Shown: positions 53,641-63,304, numbered from the stretch's first letter. The stretch is 64,000 bases of DNA from CBDDCQ01 sp965226285 (GCA_965226285.1 CBDDCQ010000005.1:558001-622000), one strand, 5' to 3'. Translations and numbers: made by a program. The notes: generated from the letters alone by a model not told the origin.

Positions 53641-54165
53641 AGAGACAAATTGCAATTTGTCTCTATCTTGTTGCATTGCCAAAATAACGGGTGGTAACAT
53701 CCCCCTTTTAACCCCCTTTGCTTCCCCATTTAAAAAGGGGGATTACATACGCTATTAGCTCCCCTCCTGATAAGGAGGGGCTGGGGGTGGTCTGAACACC
53801 CTCTTAGTGACCCTTTTAACCCCCTTTGTTTCCCCCTTAAAAAGGGGGAAATCCTCTTTGTATCCCTTTAAAAAGGGGAATAAATACACAAAAACAGCAG
53901 GGCATTTTAGAGACAAAAAATCTTTTGTCTCTACCCGTACGACAACCAAATATAAATCCCCTTAAACCCCATTTAAAAAGGGGTAATACACACGCTATTA
54001 GCTCCCCTCCTGATAAGGAGGGGCTGGGGGTGGTCTGAACACCCTCTTAGTGACCCTTTTAACCCCCTTTGTGTCCCTTAGGAGTTAAAAAGAGGATGTA
54101 AAATCCCCCTTTGTCCCCCTTTAAAAAAGGGGGATTTTATACGCAAAAAAGTCTCTACTGTCCCT
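53638..54165. repeat. Palindromic and C-rich interspersed repeats
   Basis: It contains GTAGAGAC-type palindromes (53640-53668, 53909-53935), two near-copies of a block of about 85 bases (TACGCTATTAGCTCCCC to CCCTTTTAACCCCC, 53745-53830 and 53990-54070), and several CCCCCTTTAAAAAAGGGGG hairpins. Part of it (53880-53985) is an inverted copy of 33560-33790. Confidence 0.7.
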
Positions 54166-54193
54166 ATCCTCACCACTAAATAATTATTTTACC

Positions 54194-54244
54194 TTAATAC
54201 CCCACCACTGATGCACTATTACCTTTTTTTAGGTTCGCTTGCCA
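54194..54244 (-). pseudogene. Orphan 3' end of an LRR lipoprotein gene
   Basis: The minus strand reads WQANLKKGNSASVVGY and then TAA, matching the end of the LRR lipoprotein at 33504 (WEANLKIGNSANVVRY, TAA), and the next 20 or so bases (AAGGTAAAATAATTATTTA) match also. Nothing upstream matches, so only the terminus of a third copy has been left. Confidence 0.75.
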
Positions 54245-54304
54245 AGCATAAAGTGAGCATATTCATGGGAGTACTGGACTTCAAAGCATCATAAATAGTA
54301 CTTT

Positions 54305-54330
54305 TTTCAAGATGTCTTAGGGTAGGTGAA
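54305..54330 (+). repeat. Copy of the TTTCAAGANGTCTTAG element
   Basis: TTTCAAGATGTCTTAGGG and GTAGGTGAA, as at 30251-30276 (minus). It lies in the region downstream of the lipoprotein gene at 54438. Confidence 0.6.
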
Positions 54331-54437
54331 AGGGCATGGTAGATTCAACAAAATATTTGATGTAGTTTTTAGATAGTTTAACCCTTTTCTAGGTCTTCTA
54401 CTAATTTTGTCGTATTTCAAGATGTGTAAAGGTTTGT

Positions 54438-57390
54438 TTAAAGCTCCCCATTCTCATCCAACTTGAGTACCCATACATCAGCAACCCTTGCTGCACCTTT
54501 ACTGTGTGTATATCCCGTTATGGCAAAGCCCCCGTCAGACGTTTGCACAATGGAGTGGAATACATCCTTTTCACTCCACCCAAACACCTTCTCCCAAGTC
54601 TTATCACCCGAAGCATCTAACTTTAATAACCAACCATCTTTATCCCCTGAACCTTTGCTTTCTGTATATCCCACTACGGCAAAGCCCCCGTCAGACGTTT
54701 GCACAATGGAGTAGCTTGAATCCCACTTACTCCCCCCAAAGGTCTTCTCCCAAGTCTTATTACCCGAAGGGTTTAGCTTGAGAATCCAGACATCAAAATC
54801 CATTGAAATTTTATCATCTTTATCTGCCGCTATGACAAAGCTGCCGTCAGACATCTGCACAATGGCTTTGGGATATTCCCTACCACGCCCCCCAAAGGTC
54901 TTCTCCCAAGTCTTATTACCTGAAGCGTTTAACTTGAGTAACCAAAGATCTTTATCATCAGACGAGGATGTGTTTTGTATCGTTCCCATTACGGCAAAGC
55001 CCCCGTCAGACGTTTGCACAATGGAATTGGCTGTATCATCGTAACTCCCCCCAAATAACTTCTCCCAAGTCTTATCACCCGAAGAATCTAACTTTAATAC
55101 CCAGAGATCATCACCCCCTGAACCTTTACTACTTGTATATCCCACTACGGCAAAGCCCCCATCAGATGTTTGCACGACGTAACTGAGTGAATCAAAATTA
55201 CGGCCCCCAAAGGTCTTCTCCCAAACAATACCACCCGAAGCGTCTAACTTTAATACCCAACCATCATTAGCCCCTAAGCCTTTGCTATATGTATATCCTA
55301 CTACAACAAAGCCCCCGTCAGACGTTTGCACGATGAATTCAGCTGCCTCGTCCTTACTCCCCCCAAAGGTCTTCTCCCAAGTCTTATTACCTAAATCATT
55401 TAACTTGAGTAACCAAATATCACCAACCCCTAAACCTTTACTTTTTGTAGTTCCCAATACGGCAAAGCCCCCGTCAGACGTTTGCACGATAGATCGGGAT
55501 TCATCATCTTTACTCCCCCCAAATACCTTCTCCCAAGTATTTTTCATCTCAAAAGTCGTACCCGTTATCGTGGCATCTGCTTTGGTGGGGTGTTCCAAAC
55601 AAATCGTAGCCCTAAAGCTACCTACCTTAATCATCGCCAAGCTAAGGTTGGGTTTTGTACCGTTAACCCTAGCAAAGCCTGAGGGACTTACATTTTTTAT
55701 CTCTTTGAGGGTATAACCGTCTTTAGTACCTACTACCCCTGCCAGTATCTCCGAAGTGCTAAAACTACCCCCAACGCTAAAAGATTTGGCACGCTTGCTA
55801 AAAGTTAAAGTTTCTGCTCTTGCCTTCGTAATCTCAAACGACTTGCCTGTGAGGGTAACATCTTCTTTGCTGGGGTGTGCTAATACAAGGGTGAGCGTAA
55901 GCGTACCTACTTTGTTATAACTCGTAATTTTAGCCGCTCTGCCGCTCCCTGAAACCACCGCACTTGTACCTCCATCATTACTAATGGTAACGGTTTTAAT
56001 GGTGTAACCTGTTTTACTTCCCTGTACCCCCGCTAACAGCTGCGCATGGGTAATTTCTCCGCCACTGCTGTAAACCTTCGTTTGCTTGCGCCAAGTTAAA
56101 CTTGCTGCTCTTCCCTTCGTAATCTCAAACGCCTTGCCTGTAAGGGTAACATCCACTTTGGCGGGGTGCTGAAATACAAGCGTCAATGTCAAGTTACCCA
56201 CCTTGGTATAACCAACTATCTTAGCTGAAGTACCCGTACCTGAAACCCTTGCACCTGTGCCGTTTGCACTACTGATGGTTACTGATTTAATGGTATATCC
56301 TGTTTTGGCAGCAGTAGTACCATTCAGACCCGCTAATAATTCTGCATTGCTTATCTCACCGCCTGAACCATAAGGCTTACTTTGTTTCGTCCATGTTAAA
56401 GTAGGCGCAGATGCCTTCGTAATCTCAAAGGATGCGTTATCTATCGTAGAATCTCCTTTGGTAGCATGCTCTAACACCAAAGTAGCCGTAAAACTACCCG
56501 CCTTAGCATGGCTTAAAGACAAACTGGGTTTCGTACCTGTTACGCTTGCAACACCTGTAGGGTTTAAAGACCTAATCTCTCTCAGAGTATAACCAGCCTT
56601 TGTACCTCCTACCCTTCCTAAAATCTCTGCTGTGGTAAAGCGACCGCCACTACTATAAACTTTAGTAAGTTTGCCAAAAGTCAAACGCTCCCCAGCAGAA
56701 GTACTAATCTTAAACTCCGCACCTGTAATGGTAACATCACCTTTCGTGGAATGTTCTAAAACAATGGTAGCCGTAAAACTGCCTATCTTGGTCATTCTTA
56801 GTGACAACTTAGGCTTCGTGCCTGTTACGCTTGCAACGTCTGACGGCACTAACGTTTTTATCTCTTTGAGGGTATAACCCGACTTCGTTCCTGCTACACC
56901 CCCTAATATCTCCGATGTGGTAAAACTACCACCACCAAAAGCCTTAGACACCCTGTTAAAAGTCAAAGTAGCAGCTGCGTCCTTACTAATGATGATTTTA
57001 CAATTTTTAATCGTAGCATCTTCTTTGCTCGCATGTTTTAAAACAAGGTTAAAAACGATGTTCCCTGGCTTGGTAAAGGTTAAGGTAGTGCCCGAAACCT
57101 TTGCTGAAGCCGTTGTATTACTACTCACCAAAGTAATAGACTTTATCGTATAGCCCTCTTTTGAGCCTCTAACTCCTGCCAGTATCTTAGCAACCGCCAA
57201 CGTTTTGGTGACTCCTGTAATACTGGAAAAACGTAATGGTTTGCTCCGCATAAGTAAGAACAGGGGCGGGGGTGGGTTTTTCATTATTGGGTTTCGATTC
57301 TTCTTTACTGCAATAAATCATTGACGTAATCAATGCTGTCAATAATAATAAACTAACAAAATATCTGATGGGTTTCATAGCTTGTTTCAT
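54438..57390 (-). pseudogene. Repeat-domain lipoprotein with seven propeller-like repeats, frameshifted near its start
   Basis: The ATG at 57390 begins a signal peptide with lipobox MIYC (Cys27) and a linker nearly identical to the gene at 30468. At the A5 tract 57227-57231 (T5 on the coding strand) one extra base shifts the frame; the remaining 2.8 kb is open from 57231 down to 54438. The body has six of the same roughly 95-residue repeats as the paralogue, then seven repeats of 47-52 residues (SDGGFAVVGYT, KG...D.W.LKL, WEKTFGG), a likely seven-bladed propeller. A TATATTTG box (57521-57528) is upstream. It could be phase-variable, real decay, or a sequencing error; with one base less it would be about 1000 residues. 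Confidence 0.75.
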
Positions 57391-57520
57391 TTTAGTATTT
57401 ATTTTTTAAAGTTAAATTTTCAATATCTAATATATTAACCATAGCGTTTAAAGTTATTTCTAAATTATAGATAAAATATACTCACTAACGATGTTCCCTT
57501 GTTCATAATTTTAAAGAATG

Positions 57521-57554
57521 CAAATATATAAACAATTATTTATATATGAACAAA
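57521..57554 (-). promoter_or_regulatory. Promoter of the second repeat lipoprotein
   Basis: On the minus strand, TTTG (57551-57554) and TATATTTG (57521-57528) are 22 bases apart, and the 17-base element (57484-57500) shared with 30415-30431 lies 20 bases further on, before the ATG at 57390. Confidence 0.6.
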
Positions 57555-57639
57555 AAAATCGACTTAATTTTTGCCAAAAAGTACCTTAAAATAGATTAAG
57601 ATGTCTTTTTTCCCTAATGAGTCTGGTAGTGAGTATCAT

Positions 57640-57970
57640 TAAATAATCTAAAATACAATAAATAGTACTTTTTTCAAGAGGTCTTAGAGTAGGTGAAAAG
57701 GACATGGTAGGTAGTAGAGACAAATTGCAATTTGTCTCTACCTTGTTGCATTGCCAAAATAACGGGTGGTAACATCCCCCTTTTAACCCCCTTTGTGTCC
57801 CTTAGGAGTTAAAAAGAGGATGTAAAATCCCCCTTTGTCCCCCTTTAAAAAAGGGGGATTTTATACGCAAAAAAGTAGAGACAAAAAATTTTTTGTCTCT
57901 AGATGAGAGTGCTGGAGTCCAAAGCATCATAAGTACTTTTTTCAAGACGTCTTAGGGTAGGTGAAAGAGG
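57640..57970. repeat. Repeat-rich region upstream of the second lipoprotein
   Basis: It holds two TTTCAAGANGTCTTAG elements (57672-57697, 57940-57965), two GTAGAGAC-type palindromes (57717-57744, 57875-57900) and a CCCCCTTTGTCC-AAAAGGGGG hairpin. The same mosaic is near 53640 and 54130, and no gene is seen. Confidence 0.65.
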
Positions 57971-58089
57971 ACATCAGATATAAAAAATAGCCTATAGTTA
58001 ATTTTAATATTTAAAAATACTTATCTATCAATATTATATTGTCTTTTTATTTTAGTTTAAAACCTTTATAAAAAAGATTAATCATAGTG

Positions 58090-59568
58090 CTACTTATTCC
58101 ATTGATAATAGATAGCCCCCTCTTGATTTACTTCTTTGCTTACTTCTTTTATAGAAAATTCGTTTTGAGGGGTCTCTACACTAGCATGAAGTTGCTTTTT
58201 GTGCAACCTATCATAAGTACTATAGTCTATCGCCGTTCGACTCTCTAACTGTTCTTTTACATTGATACCTTTAGTTACTCGACTCCAGTTACTATTTATA
58301 GTAGCTTCAAATACTTTAGATTTAGCTCCGCTACCATAGGCAATAAACCCAATCTTTTTATTTGAAATATCTATATGATCACATAAAGATTCATACAAAA
58401 AAGAAATAAGAGCCATAAATATAGAAGCAGAATACATATTTCCTATCTGCCCTGATACCTTTTCGGTTTTGGCTATTTTTTGCTTACAAAATGTTCTATA
58501 AATGCTAGATTTACCTACTGCTTTTACAAATATTTTAAAGGCTTGTTCATCTGTTTCAGGATATTTTAACTCAATCTCTTTTTCTATTTGCTTCATCAAG
58601 TCAGAGTCTTTAAGTTCTTTTATAAATATTTCCGTAAAAATTCTTTTTCCATGAAAAGCGTAAGGCAAATGAAATATGATTTGTTCCCAATTTTCAAAGC
58701 ATATTTGGCTTGTTTGCTTTTGTTTTTTAAAATTAAAATAGGCTTTACTAATTTGTTTTTGGTAACAATCATTAGAGTATTGTCCTTCAAAAACGGGCAT
58801 TTCTTTAAAAATATCTATACTACTTTCTCTTACCCCAAAAAGCTCAGGATTATCTTTTATATTCTTTAGTATGCTCTGTTTTTCCTCTTCTCCTATAGGA
58901 GTCAAATCAAGTACCTCTTTGACTATTTGTCGCTTTGAAAAATTCCTTCGAGGTTTAAAGAAATCGAATACACTTTCTGTAGCTACTCCCCAATAGTTGT
59001 CTATAGATAGTAATCTTGGATTAGCCTTAATGAACATAGCCACAGCACCACTGCCTTGAGTATATTCTCCAGTGGACTCTATATCATATTTGGCTAGATC
59101 ACTACTTATTACAATAGCTGTTTTATATGGATTACATCTTATCCAATCTAAGCAATTCTGTAGTGCATCTACCCCTCCAATACAAGCAAATGTAACATCT
59201 GTAGCATCACAATTATCAAAACAATCTTTGCCATACTGATCACTTAATTTATCTTGGAGCATACCCATAATCAATGTAGCAGTAGGTTTTGCAGAGTCCA
59301 AAGCACTTTCAGTCCCTAGATATATACGTCCAATACTACTGGGGTTTATATTATTTTTTTCTATCAGTTTGAGGGTAGCATTAGCCCCCATAGTAGCCAC
59401 ATCCTCGTGAACATCATTAAATGCCATTCTACTCAGACCTAATCCCTTATTCAACTTAGCAAATTCTATATTCCTTTCCTTAGCCAATACCTCTATAGGT
59501 AAATACAATTTGGGAATATAAAAGGATATATCATCTATACCCACCTGTAAATTTGTAATCATATCCAT
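58090..59568 (-). CDS. Hydroxymethylglutaryl-CoA synthase
   Basis: From the ATG at 59568 the enzyme has 492 residues. It condenses acetoacetyl-CoA and acetyl-CoA to HMG-CoA. The N-terminal GIDDISFYIPKLYLPIEVLAKER and the catalytic Cys in ATDVTFACIGGVDALQNC are clear, and the acidic segment with EYTQGSGAVAMF and the SKVFEATINSNW end support the family. The C-terminal part is longer than in Gram-positive HMGS, as in other Flavobacteriia. The ORF is open from 59598, overlapping psd by 17 bases; the ATG at 59568 fits an operon gap of 13 bases. Confidence 0.93.
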   Translation of the reverse strand: MDMITNLQVGIDDISFYIPKLYLPIEVLAKERNIEFAKLNKGLGLSRMAFNDVHEDVATMGANATLKLIEKNNINPSSIGRIYLGTESALDSAKPTATLIMGMLQDKLSDQYGKDCFDNCDATDVTFACIGGVDALQNCLDWIRCNPYKTAIVISSDLAKYDIESTGEYTQGSGAVAMFIKANPRLLSIDNYWGVATESVFDFFKPRRNFSKRQIVKEVLDLTPIGEEEKQSILKNIKDNPELFGVRESSIDIFKEMPVFEGQYSNDCYQKQISKAYFNFKKQKQTSQICFENWEQIIFHLPYAFHGKRIFTEIFIKELKDSDLMKQIEKEIELKYPETDEQAFKIFVKAVGKSSIYRTFCKQKIAKTEKVSGQIGNMYSASIFMALISFLYESLCDHIDISNKKIGFIAYGSGAKSKVFEATINSNWSRVTKGINVKEQLESRTAIDYSTYDRLHKKQLHASVETPQNEFSIKEVSKEVNQEGAIYYQWNK

Positions 59569-59581
59569 ATTTTTTGTATTT

Positions 59582-60235
59582 TTATGGTATTTCAGCAATT
59601 ACGGTTTCTCCCCCTTTAGTCACTTGGTGCAATGCTATATTTACCTTAGCATCTATGGGGATAAATACATCTACTCTAGATCCAAATTTAATAAAACCCG
59701 AATCTGCGCCTTGCACAACTCGCTCATCTAATTTAGCATAATTCACTATTCTCTTAGCCAATGCTCCTGCAATTTGCCTAAATAATATCTTTCCACTTAT
59801 AGGATTTTCTACTACTACTGTGGTTCTTTCATTTTTAGTAGATGATTTGGGATGCCACGCTACTAAAAATTCACCTGTATGATATTTACTAAAACATATA
59901 TTTCCTCCTATAGGATACCTAGTAACATGTACATTCAAAGGAGACATAAATATAGAAATTTGCTTTCTCTTATCTTTGAAATACTCAGTTTCTTCTACAT
60001 CTTCTATAACCACTACTTTTCCATCTACAGGTGCTATAATATGCTTATCGTTGACAATGGTATTACGCTTAGGATTTCTAAAAAATTGTAAGATCAAGAA
60101 AAATAATACCGCAGTTATTCCAAGTATAATATATTTTAACCAAAGTAAAGGCACCCATATAAATACACAAAAATTTACAGCACCTAAAATAAGTAATACA
60201 TTACTCAAAATTTTATAACCTTCTCTGTGTATCAT
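59582..60235 (-). CDS. psd: Phosphatidylserine decarboxylase family protein
   Basis: The 217-residue membrane enzyme makes phosphatidylethanolamine from phosphatidylserine. It has two N-terminal hydrophobic segments, PVDGKVVVIEDVE, PLNVHVTRYPIGG and the self-cleavage site FGSRVDVF (Ser forms the pyruvoyl group; GS precedes Arg as in the short form of the family). It lies between cdsA (1 base) and HMGS, an order common to Flavobacteriia. Confidence 0.92.
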   Translation of the reverse strand: MIHREGYKILSNVLLILGAVNFCVFIWVPLLWLKYIILGITAVLFFLILQFFRNPKRNTIVNDKHIIAPVDGKVVVIEDVEETEYFKDKRKQISIFMSPLNVHVTRYPIGGNICFSKYHTGEFLVAWHPKSSTKNERTTVVVENPISGKILFRQIAGALAKRIVNYAKLDERVVQGADSGFIKFGSRVDVFIPIDAKVNIALHQVTKGGETVIAEIP

Positions 60236-60236
60236 A

Positions 60237-60992
60237 TTATTCTATAATTTCAGTAAATATATAAATAAATGGACAGCTAAATATAAAACTATCAAATCTA
60301 TCCAATATCCCTCCATGTCCGGGTAATATATTACCAGAATCTTTTACATTATATTGCCTTTTCACCATAGATTCTACCAAATCTCCCAATATACCCGCAA
60401 TACAAATTATATTGGCAAGTAATATAAATGTACCTAAAGAATACATGGAACTATAGCTCCACAATACATAAGCCATCATATTACCAAATAAAATACTTGC
60501 TAATAATCCTTCTACTGTTTTTTTAGGTGATATATGAGGAATTAATTTGGTGCGTCCTATTTTTCTTCCTATCAAATAAGCAAAAGAGTCACTAGTCCAA
60601 ATAATAATAAATATATATAATATAAATAATTTTTGGAAATTCATATCTATAATGAGTTTGAATGGCAAACTGATATAGATGAGTCCAAAAAATAATTTTC
60701 CTAAATTTTCTATAGGATTTTTTCTATTACAAAATAGTTCTAATACAATAGGAATAAAAACCATTGATACAAACATCCATAATTCTGTAGAAAATAAAAT
60801 CCCAAAGTTAAGCAAATTCATTAACACCAACTGTACCTTGGTAATTTGAGTCATTTTGCCATACTCATACAAACAAAGAATAGACACTAAGGAGGCAAAT
60901 ACTATAAAACTCTCTTTAGAATAAAGTGTACAAAAGAAAACAACAGAAGCATATACTACACTTGTAATAAATCTTTTAGTAAAATTACTCAT
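60237..60992 (-). CDS. cdsA: Phosphatidate cytidylyltransferase
   Basis: The 251-residue protein is a multi-spanning membrane enzyme making CDP-diacylglycerol from phosphatidate. Segments such as SPKKTVEGLLASILFG and the C-terminal KDSGNILPGHGGILDRFDSFIF signature are present, with about seven membrane segments. It overlaps ftsH by 4 bases and precedes psd, joining phospholipid synthesis to this operon. Confidence 0.93.
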   Translation of the reverse strand: MSNFTKRFITSVVYASVVFFCTLYSKESFIVFASLVSILCLYEYGKMTQITKVQLVLMNLLNFGILFSTELWMFVSMVFIPIVLELFCNRKNPIENLGKLFFGLIYISLPFKLIIDMNFQKLFILYIFIIIWTSDSFAYLIGRKIGRTKLIPHISPKKTVEGLLASILFGNMMAYVLWSYSSMYSLGTFILLANIICIAGILGDLVESMVKRQYNVKDSGNILPGHGGILDRFDSFIFSCPFIYIFTEIIE

Positions 60993-62920
60993 CCTTTTAG
61001 CATTAACGTTTCTCTATTTTCTTTTCTCTTACCCAAGATCTCTTCGAGATTCTCTTTAAACAGTACTTCTTTTTCTAATAACATTTCTGCAACTTGCGTA
61101 AGTTTTTCTTGTTTTTCTTGCAATATCTCAATAGCCCTATTGTATTGATTTTCTATGATTTTCGATATTTCTTCGTCTATTAATTTAGCAGTGTATTCGC
61201 TATAAGGTTTTGTAAAGTTATAATCTTGCTTAGTGGGATCATAATAAGTAATATTACCTACTTTATTATTGAGTCCATATATTGTAACGATAGCTTGGGC
61301 TTGTTTCGTAACCTTTTGTAGATCGTTGAGAGCCCCAGTAGAAATTTTTCCAAATATTATTTGTTCCGCAGCTCTACCTCCAAGTGCAGCACATATTTCA
61401 TCTAAGATTTGCTCTTTTGTAGTAATTTGCCTTTCTTCGGGCAAATACCAAGCTGCCCCCAAAGATTGTCCTCGGGGTACTATCGTTACTTTTACAAGAG
61501 GTGAGGCATGCTCTAATAACCAACTAACCATTGCATGACCTGCCTCATGAAATGCTATAGTTTTCTTTTCGTTTACCGAAATTACTTTACTTCTCTTTTC
61601 TAATCCACCTATTACTCTATCTACGGCATCTAAGAAATCCTGTTTACCTACTTTTTTCTTGTTTTTTCGAGCTGCTATCAGAGCCGATTCATTACAAATA
61701 TTGGCTATATCAGCACCTGAAAAACCCGGAGTTTGCTTCGCTAAAAACTTAGTATCCAGACTAGCAACTGTTTTAATAGGTTTTAGGTGCACCTTAAATA
61801 TCTCTTCCCTTTCTTTTAACTCAGGCAAATCTACATGTATTTGTCTATCAAATCTACCGGGTCTTAAAAGAGCTTTATCTAATACATCTGCACGATTGGT
61901 AGCAGCTAGTATAATTACATTAATATTAGACTCAAATCCATCCATCTCTGTAAGTAGCTGATTTAGAGTATTTTCTCTTTCATCATTAGAACTAAATGCC
62001 TGCCCATTAGAACGAGAGCGACCAATAGCATCAATTTCATCTATAAATATAATAGCTGGAGATTTATCTTTTGCTTGTTTGAATAAATCCCTTACTCTAG
62101 AGGCTCCTACCCCTACAAACATTTCCACAAAATCTGAACCTGAAATAGAAAAGAATGGAACTTTAGCTTCGCCTGCTACTGCTTTAGCCAAAAGCGTTTT
62201 GCCCGTACCCGGAGGTCCTACTAAAAGTGCTCCTTTTGGTATTTTTCCTCCTAAAGAAGTATATTTTGTAGGATTTTTCAAAAAATTTACAATCTCTTCT
62301 ATTTCTTCTTTTGCCTCTTCTAGTCCTGCTACATCCTTAAAACTAACTTTTACATTACTATTTTCATCAAATATTTTTGCCTTCGATTTGCCTATAGAAA
62401 AAATACCTCCTCCTCCACTAGAAACATTAGAGTTCATTCTTCTCATAAAGAACATCCATATAAATATCATAATTACAATAGGAATTAACCAACTAACCCC
62501 ATCTAACCAATTACCTTCTTTTTTGAACTCTATTGAAAAATTTAGATTATAAGTATCTCTTAATTTATCTAACTTTTGCTGAAAAATATTTAAATCTCCT
62601 ATGGTAAACTGATAATGAGGTCCTAAATTTTTCTGATTTCCAAAAGGTTTTTTACTTACTCTTTTATACGCTTCTTTTGATATAGATTCTTCTTTAAGAT
62701 AAACATCCACATATTCCTTATTTATCACTACCACACGTTCTACATCATTCTGTTTTATAAATTCTAAAAATTTGCTTTCATTTGTTTTTTCTACAGGCGA
62801 ATTTATTGAAGTATAGAGTTGAATCAACAAAATGACTACTACAATACCTGCATAAATCCAATAGGGATTTATCTTATTAGATTTTTTTTTACTTGGTTTT
62901 TTTTTGCGATTATCTATCAT
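60989..62920 (-). CDS. ftsH: ATP-dependent zinc metalloprotease FtsH
   Basis: The 643-residue protein has two N-terminal membrane segments flanking a periplasmic domain (about 20-40 and 140-165), an AAA+ domain with GPPGTGKTLLAKAVAG and FIDEIDAIGRS, SRH arginines in RPGRFDRQ, and the peptidase HEAGH (zinc), with a further Asp in the ALNDLQ region. It degrades membrane and short-lived proteins. The N-terminal basic KKKPSKKKSNK is typical. It follows rsfS by 7 bases. Confidence 0.97.
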   Translation of the reverse strand: MIDNRKKKPSKKKSNKINPYWIYAGIVVVILLIQLYTSINSPVEKTNESKFLEFIKQNDVERVVVINKEYVDVYLKEESISKEAYKRVSKKPFGNQKNLGPHYQFTIGDLNIFQQKLDKLRDTYNLNFSIEFKKEGNWLDGVSWLIPIVIMIFIWMFFMRRMNSNVSSGGGGIFSIGKSKAKIFDENSNVKVSFKDVAGLEEAKEEIEEIVNFLKNPTKYTSLGGKIPKGALLVGPPGTGKTLLAKAVAGEAKVPFFSISGSDFVEMFVGVGASRVRDLFKQAKDKSPAIIFIDEIDAIGRSRSNGQAFSSNDERENTLNQLLTEMDGFESNINVIILAATNRADVLDKALLRPGRFDRQIHVDLPELKEREEIFKVHLKPIKTVASLDTKFLAKQTPGFSGADIANICNESALIAARKNKKKVGKQDFLDAVDRVIGGLEKRSKVISVNEKKTIAFHEAGHAMVSWLLEHASPLVKVTIVPRGQSLGAAWYLPEERQITTKEQILDEICAALGGRAAEQIIFGKISTGALNDLQKVTKQAQAIVTIYGLNNKVGNITYYDPTKQDYNFTKPYSEYTAKLIDEEISKIIENQYNRAIEILQEKQEKLTQVAEMLLEKEVLFKENLEEILGKRKENRETLMLKG

Positions 62921-62927
62921 AATTTTT

Positions 62928-63293
62928 TTAAGATAAAGGTTTTACGTTCGTTATTTTAGCATCTCCCCACAGCCCTTCTATATCGAATAATTCTCTTGTT
63001 TTTTGCTGGAAAATATGAACTACAGTTTTTACATAATCAATAAGCACCCACTCTGCATTAGTTATTCCTTCGCTACTGAACGGCTTCTCTTGCATAGACT
63101 TACTCACCAATTTTTCTACAGTATTTGCAATGTACTTTATGTGAATATTAGAAGTCCCTTCGCACACTATAAAATAATCTGAAACAACATTATTTAGAGA
63201 TTTTAAATCCAATATCTTAATATTTACACCTTTTGCCTCTTGTATGGCATTTACAATTTCAAATACTAATGCGTTACTATTATTTCTATTCAT
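62928..63293 (-). CDS. rsfS: Ribosomal silencing factor RsfS
   Basis: The 121-residue protein (formerly YbeB/Iojap) binds L14 and blocks subunit joining in starvation. The pattern NAIQEAKGVNIKILDLKSLNNVVSDYFIVCEGTSNIHIKYI (split here) with GITNAEWVLIDYVKTVVHIFQQKTRELFDIEGLWGDA is typical. It is divergent from birA and heads the rsfS-ftsH-cdsA-psd block. Confidence 0.95.
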   Translation of the reverse strand: MNRNNSNALVFEIVNAIQEAKGVNIKILDLKSLNNVVSDYFIVCEGTSNIHIKYIANTVEKLVSKSMQEKPFSSEGITNAEWVLIDYVKTVVHIFQQKTRELFDIEGLWGDAKITNVKPLS

Positions 63294-63304
63294 TTAATAA
63301 TGAT

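Larger units (their letters stand above)
53122..54437. other. Long gene-free region with relics of a third repeat-lipoprotein gene and dense repeats
   Basis: No gene of its own is found in these 1.3 kb. From about 53352 to 53640 it holds an orphan copy of the upstream region of the gene at 57390; from 53640 to 54165 it is repeats and hairpins; and at 54194-54244 it holds the 3' end of an LRR lipoprotein. From 53122 to 53350 nothing is recognised. Confidence 0.65.

Noticed and set aside
54463..55716. Several plus-strand frames opposite the propeller repeats
   Set aside because: Antisense of the WEK.FGG repeats, with repeats of their own only because the coding strand is repetitive.
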